NCBI RefSeq assembly: GCF_900143275.1
Contig: NZ_FSRO01000001.1
Location: forward strand, 2,684,116-2,748,115
DNA length: 64,000 nucleotides
Reading direction: 5' to 3'
Source of the DNA: Nitrosomonas cryotolerans ATCC 49181
GTDB lineage: Bacteria; Pseudomonadota; Gammaproteobacteria; Burkholderiales; Nitrosomonadaceae
Shown here: one piece after another, positions 28,822-39,366 of the stretch
How the letters are laid out: each line of letters opens with the position of its first letter
How positions within the stretch are numbered: position 1 is the stretch's first letter
Notes under the pieces: model-generated
Seen by the model: only the letters and a program-made list of their open reading frames with translations
What the model was told of the DNA's origin: nothing
Databases searched by the model: none
Position numbers and translations under genes: made by a program

Positions 28822-29862
28822 TCATTCAACCATTTTCCAGGCCAGGCTTTCTCCTGCCCGCAACGGAATCAGATTTCTTCCTGCAAATTCAAGCTGTGCA
28901 GGCATGATCCAGCTTTCCTTTTTAAGCGTGATCGTATCCTGATTACGTGGTAGTTGGTAGAAATCCGCGCCATGGAAGCTGGCAAATGCTTCCAGTTTTT
29001 CCAGGGCATTCGCTCGTTCAAAAGCTTCTGCGTAGAATTCAATAGCTGCATGGGCCGTATAAATGCCGGCGCAGCCACAGGCCGCCTCCTTATCGGACTG
29101 GGCATGTGGCGCACTATCCGTACCCAGAAAAAATTTTGGATTACCGCTGATCGCGGCCTCAACCAAACCCAGCCGGTGTGTTTCACGCTTCAATACGGGC
29201 AAGCAAAAATGGTGCGGATGAATGCCACCATAGAATAGTGCATTACGGTTAAGCAGCAAATGATGGGCAGTTATGCTGGCGGCAATATAACGGCTGGCTT
29301 CTTTGACAAACGCAACCGCATGACACGTCGTGATATGCTCCAATACGATTCTTAATTGCGGGAAATGCCGCGTGAGTGGAAACAAAATACGATCGATAAA
29401 AATACTTTCCCTATCGAATACATCCACTTCCGAATCCACAACTTCGCCATGCACCAGTAACGGCAAACCCACTCGTTCCATGGCTTCCAGCACGAGATAA
29501 CATTTTTCAATATCAGTAACACCGGCATCAGAATGGGTCGTCGCACCTGCCGGATAATATTTTACTCCATGAACAATACCACTCTCTTTAGCTCGAATAA
29601 TTTCCGAGGGAGGTGTGTTATCAGTCAAATACAGTGTCATTAAGGGTTCAAACCGTGCCCGCATTGCAACGGGTAGTGCGGCCAGTATCCGTGCACGATA
29701 TGCCCGCGCCATTTCAGTCGTCACAATGGGTGGCTTCAGGTTAGGCATAATAATGGCACGTGCAAACTGGCGGGCAGAATCAGGTACGACTGCGTGCAGC
29801 TGCTCATTATCCCGCACATGCAAATGCCAATCATCCGGGCGTGTAAGAATTAAAGTATTCAA
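28822..29862 (-). CDS. pyrC: Dihydroorotase
   Basis: 346 aa class II dihydroorotase. The metal ligands are visible: HLHVRD at the start, the carboxylated lysine in KYYPAGATT, histidines in LLVHGEV and LEHITT and the aspartate in LGTDSAPH. It closes carbamoyl-aspartate to dihydroorotate in pyrimidine synthesis. The most upstream usable start in this frame is TTG at 29862, and no ATG precedes the conserved HLHVRD, so a TTG start is likely. Confidence 0.95.
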   Translation of the reverse strand: MNTLILTRPDDWHLHVRDNEQLHAVVPDSARQFARAIIMPNLKPPIVTTEMARAYRARILAALPVAMRARFEPLMTLYLTDNTPPSEIIRAKESGIVHGVKYYPAGATTHSDAGVTDIEKCYLVLEAMERVGLPLLVHGEVVDSEVDVFDRESIFIDRILFPLTRHFPQLRIVLEHITTCHAVAFVKEASRYIAASITAHHLLLNRNALFYGGIHPHHFCLPVLKRETHRLGLVEAAISGNPKFFLGTDSAPHAQSDKEAACGCAGIYTAHAAIEFYAEAFERANALEKLEAFASFHGADFYQLPRNQDTITLKKESWIMPAQLEFAGRNLIPLRAGESLAWKMVE

Positions 29863-29963
29863 AATAAATAAGAGGTTATCAATGCGATAAACAGCATCCT
29901 ATCACACTCCAGATTCAATGATAATTCAGTCAGTAGCGCCGCGCTTGGTTACCCATCCGACAG

Positions 29964-30824
29964 TTATACCACGCCAGATTCTTGCTGCGACAACGCCAGT
30001 TTGTATAGCACCTTCCTGTTCTCACCAGTAATATCCGCAGCCAGCTGAACGGCCTGTTTCAATGGCAGATCAGCCAACAGCCGTTTCAGTATCTGTTGGG
30101 CCTGCTCGCTGACCATCGATTTGTCCTGAACGGCAGCACCGGATAGCAATAAAACAAACTCCCCTTTTTGCTGATTAGCATCCGTTTTCAGCCAGGCCAA
30201 TGCATCACCTAAAGTACTCACATGAATCGTCTCAAATAGTTTGGTCAGCTCTCTTGCAATGGTGATTTTGCGATCTGCACCAAAAACCAGTATCAAATCG
30301 GCCATACAATCAAGGATACGGTGCGGGGCTTCATAAAATATCAGCGTACAGGTATAACACTTCAGTGTCGCTAATATGTTTCTGCGTGCACCTGTCTTAG
30401 TTGGTAAGAAACCATAAAATAGAAATTGAGGATTGACAATCCCTGATGCTGACAAAGCACATAATGCCGCATTCGCACCTGGAATCGGAATCACGGGATA
30501 ACCTTGCTGGCGTATCAGATCAACCAGTTTCGCACCCGGATCGGAAACGCCCGGCGTTCCCGCATCCGAAATCAGCGCCACTGTTTTCCCAGCCGCCAGT
30601 AATGTTGCAATTTTTTCTGCCATTACCGTTTCATTATGCTGGTGCAAGGTAATTCTGCGAGTGGTTATTGAATGATGGGCCAACAAATGACCCGAAGTAT
30701 GAACGTGCTCAGCTGCCACCACATCCACATTCGCCAGCACATCCAGTGCACGCAAACTGATATCGTTTAAATTGCCTATTGGCGTAGCGACTATGTATAA
30801 CGCGCTCTTTGTTAACATATTCAT
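29964..30824 (-). CDS. rsmI: 16S rRNA (cytidine1402-2'-O)-methyltransferase
   Basis: About 286 aa from the ATG at 30824 (second option 30818). The start YIVATPIGNLNDISLRA and the glycine-rich ISDAGTPGVSDPGA are characteristic of RsmI (YraL). It methylates C1402 in the decoding centre. The frame extends 13 codons further upstream without homology. In many genomes rsmI neighbours yraN and lpoA; here these two lie 24 kb away at 55122-56574, a sign of rearrangement. Confidence 0.95.
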   Translation of the reverse strand: MNMLTKSALYIVATPIGNLNDISLRALDVLANVDVVAAEHVHTSGHLLAHHSITTRRITLHQHNETVMAEKIATLLAAGKTVALISDAGTPGVSDPGAKLVDLIRQQGYPVIPIPGANAALCALSASGIVNPQFLFYGFLPTKTGARRNILATLKCYTCTLIFYEAPHRILDCMADLILVFGADRKITIARELTKLFETIHVSTLGDALAWLKTDANQQKGEFVLLLSGAAVQDKSMVSEQAQQILKRLLADLPLKQAVQLAADITGENRKVLYKLALSQQESGVV

Positions 30825-30990
30825 GAAGGTACCCGTTCTCCGCAGCCGGCCGGTTTCGATCAAGCGCTCACCGCCGCATCGAATAAATTGACAGGCATTT
30901 TCGAGACGACTGACTCAACAGAATAACAAATGATCCGAAACCCAGGATCAGAAGCAAAATGCTATCTGCCCTGCCAAACTAAAATCTTAT

Positions 30991-31079
30991 GAGACTTTTG
31001 CAAAAGCCCTCGCCAGAAGTTTTCTGCTATTGATTATAAAAGGTTAATTTTTTAATCATTGGGGTTTTGCAAAAGTCTC
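30991..31079 (+). mobile_element. Miniature element, family 2, copy 1 (89 bp)
   Basis: The perfect 15-bp terminal inverted repeats GAGACTTTTGCAAAA are flanked by the 5-bp direct repeat CTTAT (30986-30990 and 31080-31084). It is non-coding and too short for a transposase. This is the best-preserved member of the family. Confidence 0.88.
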
Positions 31080-31108
31080 CTTATATAAATCAAAATCAAT
31101 GCGTCCAC

Positions 31109-31720
31109 TTATACAATGCCGCGGCTTTCAAGTAATGTGGTGACGCGTTCCACCGCTTCATCGATGGGTACTTTATCCGTTTCCACGACCAGCTCTGGCT
31201 TCTCCGGGGGCTCATAGGGAGAACTGATACCCGTAAACTGCTTGATTTCACCTGCGCGCGCACGCTGATAAAGTCCTTTGACATCACGCTGTTCACACAC
31301 TTCGAGTGAGCAATGACAGAATATTTCCAGAAAATGCCCATGAGGAAACATGCTCCGTACCCGGCTTCTATCCGCAATAAAAGGAGAAATAAAAGCAGTC
31401 AGTGTAATCACACCCGCTTCTACAAATAATTTAGCCGCCTCACCCACGCGACGGATATTCTCCTGACGATCCGTCGACTGAAAGCCCAGATCGCTACACA
31501 GACCATGACGCACATTATCTCCATCGAGTACAAAAGTACGGCATCCCCGTTGATGCAATGCCTCTTCCACAGCGTGGGACAGCGTAGACTTGCCTGATCC
31601 GGATAAACCGGTAAACCACAGCACAACACTTTTATGCTGATTTTGCAACTCCCTTCGCTCCCGGGTAACGCTGGCATGGTGCCAGACGGTGTCACTACTT
31701 TTCATTTTATAGATGTCCAT
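31109..31720 (-). CDS. cysC: Adenylylsulfate kinase
   Basis: About 203 aa. P-loop [29 protein letters not shown] and FISPFIADR are hallmarks of APS kinase, which phosphorylates APS to PAPS. The start at 31720 (or 31705) avoids overlap with cysQ; the frame opens to 31762. Adjacent cysQ removes the PAP left after PAPS use. PAPS can feed sulfate reduction or sulfotransferases; the window carries a sulfotransferase at 48579 and no reductase genes. Confidence 0.94.
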   Translation of the reverse strand: MDIYKMKSSDTVWHHASVTRERRELQNQHKSVVLWFTGLSGSGKSTLSHAVEEALHQRGCRTFVLDGDNVRHGLCSDLGFQSTDRQENIRRVGEAAKLFVEAGVITLTAFISPFIADRSRVRSMFPHGHFLEIFCHCSLEVCEQRDVKGLYQRARAGEIKQFTGISSPYEPPEKPELVVETDKVPIDEAVERVTTLLESRGIV

Positions 31721-31754
31721 TGCTATACTGATTTTAATTGAGAAGAATTCATAC

Positions 31755-32540
31755 TTAAGCACGACCGCTCGAAACAGACTGCACCAGGAAATGCGGATTA
31801 ATCAGTGAATCTTTAGTGTTATATAACAGTGGCTGACCATTTTCGACAATAATAACTTCGCCACCTGCCGCATTCACCACAGCATGCGCTGCTGCGGTAT
31901 CCCATTCGGATGTCGGACCTAGTCTCGGATAAAGATCTGCCTTACCTTCCGCTACCAGACAAAGCTTAATGGAACTGCCTATCGAAATCAGCTCATATTC
32001 TCCAAGATCTGCCAGAAAAGCCTGCAAGCTATCACCCGCATGCGTCCGACTCCCAGTCACTATCCAGGGTTCACCCGCCTTATGTTGCTTTACTCCTATT
32101 TCATACTGCTCACCAGCTTGTTGCTTTCTGGCAGGCTGCCCTTGTTCACCCATCCAGGTCACATCAAGAACCGGCGCGTGAACCACACCCAAAACGGGTT
32201 CATGATTATCAATCAACGCAATATTGACCGTAAATTCACCATTGCGCTTCATGAATTCCTTCGTTCCGTCCAATGGATCAATCAACCAGTAACGACACCA
32301 TTGCCGGCGCACATCCCAGGCAATCGTCAGCGACTCTTCCGATAAAACAGGAATCGTCGGAGTCAGTTTCTGCAGCTGCTGCGTGATCAAATGATGTGAA
32401 GCTATATCCGCTGCTGTCAGCGGACTATTGTCTAATTTTATGTGTTTTTCAAAACTATCCTGCTGGTAGATATCAAGAATGATTTTACCCGCGCTTATCG
32501 CAATAGAAACAATAGATTCGATATCGACCGCTGGTTTCAT
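31755..32540 (-). CDS. cysQ: 3'(2'),5'-bisphosphate nucleotidase
   Basis: About 261 aa inositol-monophosphatase-fold enzyme: metal-binding SEES region, [12 protein letters not shown] and the C-terminal [17 protein letters not shown]. It hydrolyses PAP to AMP and so relieves product inhibition of PAPS-using enzymes. The ATG at 32540 is favoured over a GTG at 32549. It precedes cysC by about 35 bases on the same strand, so the pair should be one transcript. Confidence 0.94.
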   Translation of the reverse strand: MKPAVDIESIVSIAISAGKIILDIYQQDSFEKHIKLDNSPLTAADIASHHLITQQLQKLTPTIPVLSEESLTIAWDVRRQWCRYWLIDPLDGTKEFMKRNGEFTVNIALIDNHEPVLGVVHAPVLDVTWMGEQGQPARKQQAGEQYEIGVKQHKAGEPWIVTGSRTHAGDSLQAFLADLGEYELISIGSSIKLCLVAEGKADLYPRLGPTSEWDTAAAHAVVNAAGGEVIIVENGQPLLYNTKDSLINPHFLVQSVSSGRA

Positions 32541-32549
32541 GGCGTGCAC

Positions 32550-33040
32550 TCTCTCTGCCTCCTTCTATAATTTCGTCATCATGAAAATGGAAATGAGGAT
32601 ACCCCTCATCCAGTCTGATTGACTGTATTGTTATAACTATTATTTTACCCGTTTTTATTACAGCGCCTGTATTTGACGCAATCCCGTAAAAGAGACAAGC
32701 TCATACTGCCATAGCAATGACAATGGTAACCATGACCGGCTACTCAATTATTCACACAAGGCCAGGCAGAACATATATAACCCGCTTTCTCCGCACGAAG
32801 TACTCATAATCCTCTCCTTCTTAAAACCACCTGTTTACAGGCCTGTAGCCATTGGGAAAATTAAAGATCGATATGCTGAATCCAGTATTTCCACTCCGAT
32901 CAGGAACCACAGCACATTTTAGATTATTCGAAGCATTTAAATCGGGGTTAATTTCATCGTTAATTCCACTTGTATTATTCCCAATGGTGCCGTAGAATCG
33001 CCGCTTTAGATCGCAGAAATAAAAAAAGGGACTCTTACTT
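32550..33040. other. Intergenic region before the RTX-type gene
   Basis: 491 bp between divergent genes. No coding frame or RNA gene recognised. It should contain the promoters of cysQ (minus) and of the RTX-type gene (plus). The ribosome-binding site before 33041 is poor (AAGGGA, 12 bases upstream). Confidence 0.5.
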
Positions 33041-34086
33041 ATGGCAGCAGAATCATTACTTGGGGGTGGCTCCGGTCAAGAACTCACCGCTGGAACAAAA
33101 GCATTATTAGATCGATTTTTACATGACACCGTTGAGAGCAGTGCAAAATTAACAGACTTAGGTGGTGGTTCTAAGTTAATTATCGGCACAGGCAGCAAAG
33201 GTGAGACGCAAGGTGCTGTTGTTTCAGGCCTTGTAGCTGTTGCCGCAGAAATTAAAGATGGCGTGATGCAACTGGCGGTCAAGTTACCCGCCGGTGTCAG
33301 CATCGCCTTTGAAGGTCTAAACAAACTTGCAACAGCCGCAGAAGTAAAGACTTATATTAACGAGCAAATTGAACAGTCGCTGCCAGGTGCTGATACCGAT
33401 CCTGCCGTTATTGCTCTGCGTGGTAGCCTGGAAAAGGCGATCAATAACCTGACCGAAGCATTTGCTGCCAAAGGCGTTGACACCACATTATTCGCGTTGT
33501 TGAGTTTTCTGATAGCGATGGAGAGTCCCTGAACAGCACTTCCAACGCAAGTACAGATTTTGATACTAACGTTTCCACCTCCGAAAACGGCAATATTCTT
33601 TTCGATGCCAGCGGTGTAGACAATCACGAGATTTTTGCATTACTCCTGAATCAAATTGAAGCAGGTAAAACGCTGGAACTCAAAAATATTGAAAGTGCGA
33701 TGCTGGTAGGTAAGGGTACCGTTCAAGTAGTGGACGATACGGGTGCCAACCTGCATGGTGACAACCGGGATCAACATATCATTGGCGGTAGCGGTAATGA
33801 TACGCTGGTTGGTGGTGGCGGCAATGATACGCTGGTCGGTGGCGATGGTGATGACATTATCGGATTCAATGCACTGGGTCATTACACTGTTCAGATTGAT
33901 CAAAGCGATAAACTGGCCTTCCAGTTTGATGATCTGCATTCCTTAGACGATCTCTTGCCACATGTTACTAATGTCGTTGAATCGAACGGCAATGTTACCT
34001 TCGAATTCTCAGATGACGCTTCCATTACGCTGGTTGGTGTAACAGCCGATGATATTACTGCGGATATGGTGAAGTTTACGTTGTAA
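33041..34086 (+). pseudogene. RTX/hemolysin-type calcium-binding surface protein, frameshifted
   Basis: Two adjacent open frames form one protein of about 350 residues. The first (33041-33532) begins MAAESLLGGGSGQE and looks like a conserved alpha/beta N-terminal domain. Shifted by -1 near 33490, coding continues to 34086 with GNDTLVGG-type nonapeptide repeats (three units, about 33780-33860) that bind calcium, and ends in a hydrophobic VKFTL typical of type I secretion substrates. No canonical slippery heptamer is visible at the switch, so a real mutation or a sequencing error is likelier than programmed frameshifting. A glycosyltransferase gene follows at once. Confidence 0.75.
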
Positions 34087-34105
34087 TCTAGTTAATTCGC
34101 TTTAG

Positions 34106-34137
34106 AAAGCCCGCTGGAAAATCGCGGGCTTTTTTTA
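34106..34137 (+). terminator. Rho-independent terminator after the RTX-type gene
   Basis: The arms AAGCCCGC/GCGGGCTT enclose a 9-base loop and are followed by seven T. The ATG of the next gene begins at the last T-run base plus one, at 34137. Confidence 0.88.
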
Positions 34138-36770
34138 TGACAAGCATTCAAAAACAAGCCTTAACGCCTTATCTCTCGCCAATTCTGGTTCATCATGAAC
34201 TGCTCCGAGGGTGTGCTTTCATTCCAGGCGAGAAACACATTCGGGTAGCGATCTTTATAGATGGCAGCATACTCACCGAAATAGATTGTGAATCCCCCAT
34301 TCCGGAAATTTACCAGAAAGCGTTCGGTCAGCTCAGCGATACCGCCAGAGGCTTTCTTGTCCCCTTGCCAGCCCGGGTATTTGACGGTGCACAACATGAA
34401 TTCATCATCCGACTTTGCAAACCCAAGCAAAAAACAATGGTCACTAAGCCAAGTGTGCCACAACAGCCATGGTTGCTGGAAAATCGACTCGATTTTCGTC
34501 ATGGTGATTGTCATGGCCAGGTTACCGCCACCGCACAATCCTATCAGGGCTGGGTCGCTTTCAGTCAGCGACCACATCCTTTACCGCAGCTGACACTGAG
34601 TAATGAACAAGGACAATTCATTAAGCAGATTTCACTCATTCCGGTACCGACTGAAACAGGACGCCCTGATAATTATCTGGCAACCTTCCGCATCTCCCGA
34701 GCAGACCTACCCATCCCACTCCGCATTCACTGTGGCGAAATTGAATTAAATGGTTCACCCTGCCAGCCTCCCAAGAAACTCATCGGATTTCTGGAGAAAT
34801 TTGAAGAACATGCCATTCACGGCTGGGCTTTCGATATGCATCAGCCAGCGAATCCGGTTGAGCTGATTTTAAAAATTGACGGTCAATTGGCGCAGCGTTT
34901 TCGCCCCAATAGCCGCCGACCTGACGTGGCAAAATATTTAAAATTACCGGAGGAGCAGCTCGGCATCGTCGGCTTTCATATAACGCCACCAGAAATCCTG
35001 TTTAACGGGGAGACTCACCAAATCAGTGTCGAATTCGCTGAATCAGATCACCTGCTTCATGGCAGCAGGCAACACGTACAAATACCCAGAGCTTATCTAT
35101 CTCTGGAAGAAATCATCCCGCTGCCGAAACAACCCAGGGCGACAACAATAATCGCGCGACCACACGCACCTAAGGTCTCGGTCATTATTCTGAATCGCGA
35201 TGGTGAGGCACCACTGAGTGCTTTGCTTGAGAGCTGGGAAAAACATAACAGTCTGGCTGAGATTGAATTCATTATTGTGGATCACGCCTCTGCAGACGGC
35301 AGCATGAAGCTGCTGAAATATTGGCAATCCCGGTTGCCGATACATCTCATCCCACTCTCATACAACGATTCTTTCTCTGCTTCATGCAATCGCGCGGCAT
35401 CAGAGGCACGTGGCCAGTTTCTGTTATTCATGAATAATGATATTGTCTGGCTGCAAGACGCGCTCCCCGCGATGCTCAAGACATTGGAAAGCGATCCGGA
35501 AATTGGTATGCTGGGCCTGAAATTGCTCAAATCAACCGATAATGGGCAGTTACCAGGCCAGGCATCCGTACAGCATCTGGGCGTACGATTTAAACTGTCC
35601 GGAACAGCTTACTGGCCTTATGAGGTTACGCCAGACCAAGGCGAGGCTGAATACGCGCCTCAAGTGGTTCCAGCTGTTACTGCAGCCGTCATGTTGTGTC
35701 ATAAAAATGATTTTTACCAGGCAGGACAATTTGATTCCAGCTATTTTTATGGCTTTGAGGATATTGAATTCTGCCTGCGATTCAGCCATCGGCTTAATAA
35801 GAAAATTATTTGTCGGAATGATCTGAGTGCACTGCACCGCCATGGCCATACGCGTCTCTCTGGACGCGCGACTGATATTTTTGATCGTCTGGTCAACAAT
35901 GCGGATGTTTTGCAGACGCATGCCGGATTATGGCTAAAACGTAATTATTGGGCCTGTCTTATCGACCCCAGCCACCCCCTGACAGTCGACCAGCTCACCA
36001 TCGGTTTGATCATTGATGATGTCATCACAAGCCATGAGGCCACTCCCCTGCGAGCTCGTGCCAGCAAACTCGCCAGACAAATACTGCGCTGCTATCCCAC
36101 AGTCCGTATCGTCTTCCTCCCACCCAGCCGCGGCTGGTATCACTTACGCAATATCCATTGTCTGATTGTCGGTCATCCTGAATACGATATCGGGATGACT
36201 ACATTCCGCCGGGCGGACCTGTTGATACTCGCCTGGATTGGAGATCAGGCCAAACTATGGGCCAGAATGCCCTGGTGGCCGCACTTTGATGGCTATTTTG
36301 CTGCCAACACGGCCATCATCAAGCAGCTTGCGCCCACGCTCCCCAATCCCATTACACGGACAACCGCTGCATCACCACTGGGCCCTCTCTTTAATCCTCA
36401 CAAGCCACCACTGCGAATAGCACTGTTAATCCCGCCCAAGGCGCCCAATCAGCACAAAACCAACCTCAATATATTGCAGCAGTCGCTGAAATCTGAGGGG
36501 GCCGTCGTCTGGCAAGACCCATTGGATGCGCCCGACGGTCCAACCCGCGTGGCCGATGTGTGCATCGCACTTTGCCTCAATCAAAGGTCATTGCGAGTAG
36601 ACTGCAAACCTCAGACACATACGTTAAATATTCTTTGGGCACCACGTATCCAATCGCAATCAGACACGCTCCTCCCGGCAGGATGGCAAATCGTCAAGCA
36701 AATGCCGCAGGTGGCATGGCTACATCATAAAATTGAGAACGCGCTTGGAAATACTTTTCGTTCATCCTAA
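34137..36770 (+). CDS. Large glycosyltransferase, family 2, multidomain
   Basis: 877 aa. Residues 1 to about 200 and about 215-330 are beta-rich modules; the second has the pattern IHGWAFD...P..ELILKIDG...RPDVAKYL. The GT2 domain starts near residue 345 (KVSVIILNRDG), with the donor-site aspartates in NNDIVW (about 433) and a C-terminal FEDIEFCLRF. The last 250 residues form another, unrecognised domain. Probably a cytoplasmic enzyme adding sugars to a surface polymer or protein. The only ATG lies directly behind a terminator and has no Shine-Dalgarno. It overlaps the next gene by 26 bases. Confidence 0.85.
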   Translation: MTSIQKQALTPYLSPILVHHELLRGCAFIPGEKHIRVAIFIDGSILTEIDCESPIPEIYQKAFGQLSDTARGFLVPLPARVFDGAQHEFIIRLCKPKQKTMVTKPSVPQQPWLLENRLDFRHGDCHGQVTATAQSYQGWVAFSQRPHPLPQLTLSNEQGQFIKQISLIPVPTETGRPDNYLATFRISRADLPIPLRIHCGEIELNGSPCQPPKKLIGFLEKFEEHAIHGWAFDMHQPANPVELILKIDGQLAQRFRPNSRRPDVAKYLKLPEEQLGIVGFHITPPEILFNGETHQISVEFAESDHLLHGSRQHVQIPRAYLSLEEIIPLPKQPRATTIIARPHAPKVSVIILNRDGEAPLSALLESWEKHNSLAEIEFIIVDHASADGSMKLLKYWQSRLPIHLIPLSYNDSFSASCNRAASEARGQFLLFMNNDIVWLQDALPAMLKTLESDPEIGMLGLKLLKSTDNGQLPGQASVQHLGVRFKLSGTAYWPYEVTPDQGEAEYAPQVVPAVTAAVMLCHKNDFYQAGQFDSSYFYGFEDIEFCLRFSHRLNKKIICRNDLSALHRHGHTRLSGRATDIFDRLVNNADVLQTHAGLWLKRNYWACLIDPSHPLTVDQLTIGLIIDDVITSHEATPLRARASKLARQILRCYPTVRIVFLPPSRGWYHLRNIHCLIVGHPEYDIGMTTFRRADLLILAWIGDQAKLWARMPWWPHFDGYFAANTAIIKQLAPTLPNPITRTTAASPLGPLFNPHKPPLRIALLIPPKAPNQHKTNLNILQQSLKSEGAVVWQDPLDAPDGPTRVADVCIALCLNQRSLRVDCKPQTHTLNILWAPRIQSQSDTLLPAGWQIVKQMPQVAWLHHKIENALGNTFRSS

Positions 36771-37974
36771 CTTTCCCGGACAATTCCGCCATTTTGCCGC
36801 AGCACTGGCGCGTGAGCCGGGCATACGGGTATCCGGTATTGGTGACGAAAAATGGATGAAAGACACCATTCCCTTAACTGATATCCCGGTCATTGCCTAT
36901 CCGTCACCCACCACGGCCAGTCATGATACGCACGTTTATGCGCGCAGTTTTGAATCAGCCGTCAGACGCGGACAGCAAGTGGTGCAAACACTGCTCACCC
37001 ATAAACGCCAGGGGCTCGAACCGGATCTAATCATTGCACACCCGGGCTGGGGTGATGCTTTTTATCTGAAGGATATTTTTCCCGGCACCCCGGTCATCGG
37101 ACTATTCGAGTATTACTATCGAACCAGAGGGGCCGATGTCGGCTTTGATCCCGAATTTCCGATGAATTTTGATGATATTTTTCGTATCCACAGTCTCAAT
37201 GCCACCCAGCTACTGGCCCTGGAATCCTGCGATGCCGGCTATTGCCCAACGGCCTGGCAACACAGTTGCTTTCCGGCACATCATCAGATGCGTCTCAACA
37301 TCATTCATGATGGCATTGATACCAACACCGTTGCACCCGACACAAAGGCCACAATTACACTACCAGATGGCTCTATCCATCAGACGGGAGAAGAAATACT
37401 CACCTTTGTCAGCCGGGGCCTTGAACCTTATCGCGGATTCCATGTTTTCATGCGGGCATTGCCCCGTATACTTAAGGCACGACCGCATTGTCAGGTCATC
37501 ATCGTAGGCAGCGATCAGGTCAGTTACGGCAAGCAGCCAGCGCCCGGCCAAACCTACCGTCAGCGCTATCTCGACGAAATCGCGGACCAGGTCGATCAGA
37601 CGCGCATTCATTTCAGTGGGCGCCTCCCCTACCATGACTACCTCAAGGTATTGCAGGTATCCCGCCTGCATACTTACATGACCTATCCTTTCATCCTTTC
37701 CTGGTCTATGCTGGAAGCTATGTCTGCTGGCTGTCTGGTGCTCGCGTCCGCTACTCCACCGGTACAGGAAGTGATTATGGATGGTGAGAATGGTCTGCTA
37801 ACACCCTTCGGAGAGCCGTCTACCCTGGCCAGCCGCGCTATCAGCATACTGGCTGACCCGGAACAGTATCAGCATATACGCCACGCAGCGCGACAAACAA
37901 TCGTTACCCGTTATGACTTTAATACGGTCAGTTACCCTGCATTCAGACAGTTTCTAAAACAATTCGAATGGTAA
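36745..37974 (+). CDS. Glycosyltransferase, family 4 type
   Basis: About 409 aa GT-B enzyme. The N-terminus EILFVHPNFPGQFRHFA is typical of a subgroup found in proteobacterial surface clusters. The C-terminal half has FVSRGLEPYRGF and EAMSAGCLVLAS...NGLLTPF, the donor-binding EX7E region. A TTG start at 36745 matches the usual N-terminus and has GAGA six bases upstream; TTG at 36733 is the longer option. It overlaps the GT2 gene, so it is translationally coupled. Sugar specificity unknown. Confidence 0.87.
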   Translation: MEILFVHPNFPGQFRHFAAALAREPGIRVSGIGDEKWMKDTIPLTDIPVIAYPSPTTASHDTHVYARSFESAVRRGQQVVQTLLTHKRQGLEPDLIIAHPGWGDAFYLKDIFPGTPVIGLFEYYYRTRGADVGFDPEFPMNFDDIFRIHSLNATQLLALESCDAGYCPTAWQHSCFPAHHQMRLNIIHDGIDTNTVAPDTKATITLPDGSIHQTGEEILTFVSRGLEPYRGFHVFMRALPRILKARPHCQVIIVGSDQVSYGKQPAPGQTYRQRYLDEIADQVDQTRIHFSGRLPYHDYLKVLQVSRLHTYMTYPFILSWSMLEAMSAGCLVLASATPPVQEVIMDGENGLLTPFGEPSTLASRAISILADPEQYQHIRHAARQTIVTRYDFNTVSYPAFRQFLKQFEW

Positions 37975-37984
37975 AGAGAAATCC

Positions 37985-39052
37985 ATGACTAAAAGACTCG
38001 CCTCCATGCTCAAAGAAGCCGGTGCTCTGCTTGAAAACCGGGATTATACCAACGCGGCAGCACTCTATCACGAAACCATGCAACTCCAACCGGGTAATGC
38101 CGCCGCTGCCATGGGTATCGCCATGATCCATAACCGTACTGGCCAGCCTGAAGAAGCCCTTAAAATTCTCCATGGCGTGTGGAAAGCAATCACCAGCAGC
38201 AAGACTAAGGAAAATACCCTGTCAAAAGCAGCCGCACTCGCCCAGATTGGTCTGGCACAGCAACAACTCGGGCGACTAATAGAGGCCCTGCAAAGTTTCC
38301 GGCAAGCCAATGGCTTATTTCCTTCTACCGAGCTGACCAAGCGTATTCAGCAGCTGGAAAGTATTATTGAGAATCCCCGTACTATCGAACAGCTCCTGCT
38401 GCGTGCCAGTCAGTTCTATCGTATGGGCCAGTTCGATGAGGCTGTCAAAATCTATCACGCGGCACTGCAAATTAATGCAGATTCCCCGGAAGCACTTCAC
38501 GGCCTCGGACTGACGTTGCGCGCTCAAAAGGATTTGGATGGCGCATTGCCGCTGATTCAACAGGCAACCATTCTAGCTCCGGATCGGGCAAACTACTATA
38601 ACGACCTGGGCATGATCTTCCAGGATCGGGGCGAAATCGAGAAAGCCGTTAGCTTCCATAAGCGGGCTTTGAAAGTAGACACTAAGTTTGTTCCCGCTTA
38701 TATTAATCTCGGCGTTGCCTACAAACGCCTTGGCCGGCCTGAAGAAGCCATTACCGCTTACCGCCAGGCCATTACTTTGCAACCTGATTCCGCTGCGGCT
38801 CACAACAACCTCGGCAACCTGCTGCGCATTCAGGGAGACCTAAGCGGTGCCCGCAAGGAACTGAAACGGGCTATTCAGCTTCAACCAGGCAACCAGGATA
38901 CGCTGGCTAATCTGGCAGCAATCAAACAGAAAAGGGCCATAAAAAAACCAGCTGTCCCTAAGAAGACGGCGGGGAAATCACCCGTCATCACCAGAAAAAC
39001 AACAACAAAGCCAAGAACACGTAAGAATACGAAGATGAAAACAATCCCATGA
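37985..39052 (+). CDS. TPR-repeat protein
   Basis: 355 aa. Tandem tetratricopeptide repeats cover residues about 15-110 and 135-310, for example FDEAVKIYHAALQINADSPEALHGLG and the following units. The C-terminal 40 residues are very basic and rich in Lys, Thr and Pro. No signal peptide. It lies 10 nt after a glycosyltransferase gene and probably scaffolds the glycosylation enzymes or their protein substrate. TPR proteins next to glycosyltransferases are common in protein-glycosylation loci, but this one has no transferase domain of its own. Confidence 0.85.
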   Translation: MTKRLASMLKEAGALLENRDYTNAAALYHETMQLQPGNAAAAMGIAMIHNRTGQPEEALKILHGVWKAITSSKTKENTLSKAAALAQIGLAQQQLGRLIEALQSFRQANGLFPSTELTKRIQQLESIIENPRTIEQLLLRASQFYRMGQFDEAVKIYHAALQINADSPEALHGLGLTLRAQKDLDGALPLIQQATILAPDRANYYNDLGMIFQDRGEIEKAVSFHKRALKVDTKFVPAYINLGVAYKRLGRPEEAITAYRQAITLQPDSAAAHNNLGNLLRIQGDLSGARKELKRAIQLQPGNQDTLANLAAIKQKRAIKKPAVPKKTAGKSPVITRKTTTKPRTRKNTKMKTIP

Positions 39053-39366
39053 CCAAACCATATCGAACCCGACCGAACACCAGACTCCACCCGGATTCAC
39101 CTGCTTCGAAAATTGATCACACGAGGCGATGCTTCAACATCCCTATCTACGGGTAGACCAAAGGAACATCCCGAGTGTATAATCCTTTTCAAATAGCGCT
39201 ATATATCATGCAGCCTGGCCATTCCGCCTATCGTATCACCAGCCACAAGATTGGTGAGCAGCTTAAATTGCATTCAGCTGAAATTCATTGGATGACTTTA
39301 TTCATATCATTTGAGCACACCATCAGATAGGTACTTGACATCAAGAGAGCGTACACGAACAAAGCC
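39053..39366. other. Intergenic region before manC
   Basis: 314 bp. It contains a perfect TATAAT at 39178-39183 preceded by TG, a plausible extended -10 for manC about 180 bases upstream of its start. No coding frame recognised. Confidence 0.4.

Noticed and set aside
28631-28942. Plus-strand ORF between ispB and pyrC
   Set aside because: No recognisable domain, no ribosome-binding site, and it overlaps the pyrC 3' end on the opposite strand.
33470-33500. Programmed -1 frameshift in the RTX-type gene
   Set aside because: No X-XXY-YYZ slippery heptamer or clear downstream stimulator is visible at the frame change.
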